In this document: in pieces, positions 5,378 through 5,503 of the stretch | Layout of the letters: each line of letters opens with the position of its first letter | Position numbering within the stretch: position 1 is the stretch's first letter | Assembly: GCA_027443745.1 (NCBI GenBank) | Contig: DAIAZB010000136.1 | Span: forward strand, 1-5,503 | DNA: 5,503 nt | Direction: 5' to 3' | From: Thiomonas sp. | Lineage (GTDB): Bacteria > Pseudomonadota > Gammaproteobacteria > Burkholderiales > Burkholderiaceae | The notes under the pieces: generated by a model | What the model saw: only the letters and a program-made list of their open reading frames with translations | What the model was told of the DNA's origin: nothing | Database searches by the model: none | Program-made: the position numbers and the translations under genes

Positions 5378-5503
5378 ATGCATAGTTCTCAGCCGTACCC
5401 GCGTGTTGCCTATCGCGACGCCCATGGGCGGAGGTTGCTGTCCGCCCTGCTGGACCAATCCCTCCAGCCTCTCCACGACACCGTGGCCTGGGGCGAGCGG
5501 AGG
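5378..5503 (+). CDS. Start of an unrecognised CDS, runs off the window
   Basis: The frame is open from ATG 5378 to the window end (42 codons). GGAG (5366-5369) stands 8 bases before the start, a good ribosome binding site. The N-terminus begins MHSSQPYPRVAYRDAHGR and continues RLLSALLDQSLQPLHDTVAW, soluble and mildly helical, with no signal peptide. I do not recognise it. Three hairpins and a dyad precede it, suggesting a regulated leader. CGCCCATGGGCG at 5419-5430 is a perfect 12-bp palindrome inside the coding part, possibly chance. The opposite-strand open frame over the same bases lacks these start signals and is rejected. Confidence 0.6.
   Translation, partial: MHSSQPYPRVAYRDAHGRRLLSALLDQSLQPLHDTVAWGERR

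Noticed and set aside
5279..5476. - strand open frame opposite the CDS at 5378
   Set aside because: No ribosome binding site, it covers hairpins 2 and 3, and its composition is not protein-like.

Overview
The window looks like an accessory, mobile-element-rich segment of a high-GC proteobacterium. Gene style and the two insertion-sequence types would fit Xanthomonadaceae or a related Gamma- or Betaproteobacterium, but this is inferred from style only. No rRNA, tRNA or CRISPR array is visible.

Left flank (1-1604, + strand). A 5'-truncated IS701-family transposase enters from the window edge. It carries the late part of the DDE domain and then a 1-nt frameshift near 855, so its natural C-terminus (ending at 986) lies in another frame. 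Bases 987-1506 hold what looks like a broken, unrecognised coding sequence that switches frame near 1138.

Centre (1605-4740, - strand). Three genes point the same way. In transcription order they are a 358-aa unrecognised protein with a GRPR (AT-hook-like) N-terminus (4740-3664), a 176-aa GIY-YIG nuclease-domain protein (3397-2867), and a 421-aa DGQHR-domain protein related to DndB/ParB-like proteins (2870-1605). The last two overlap by 4 nt (ATGA) and are surely co-translated. A remnant of an IS3-family transposase C-terminus plus its terminal repeat sits between the first and second genes. It ends about one base before the GIY-YIG start codon. A GIY-YIG nuclease coupled to a DGQHR protein, inside an IS-scarred island, is the most interesting content. 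I infer a DNA-modification-linked or defence-type cassette, but no modification genes (dndA/C/D/E, dpd, ssp) are in view.

Right flank (4741-5503, + strand). A divergent intergenic region carries an 18-bp near-palindrome and four tandem 10-bp repeats. It leads into a 78-aa excisionase/AlpA-like DNA-binding protein with a TTG start. Downstream, a stretch without a long gene holds a perfect 7-bp dyad with 5-bp spacer, a two-codon ORF behind a strong ribosome binding site, and three successive hairpins. A new unrecognised CDS then starts at 5378 and runs off the window. The small DNA-binding gene and operator-like dyads suggest the regulatory end of an integrated element, with the three-gene - strand unit as cargo.
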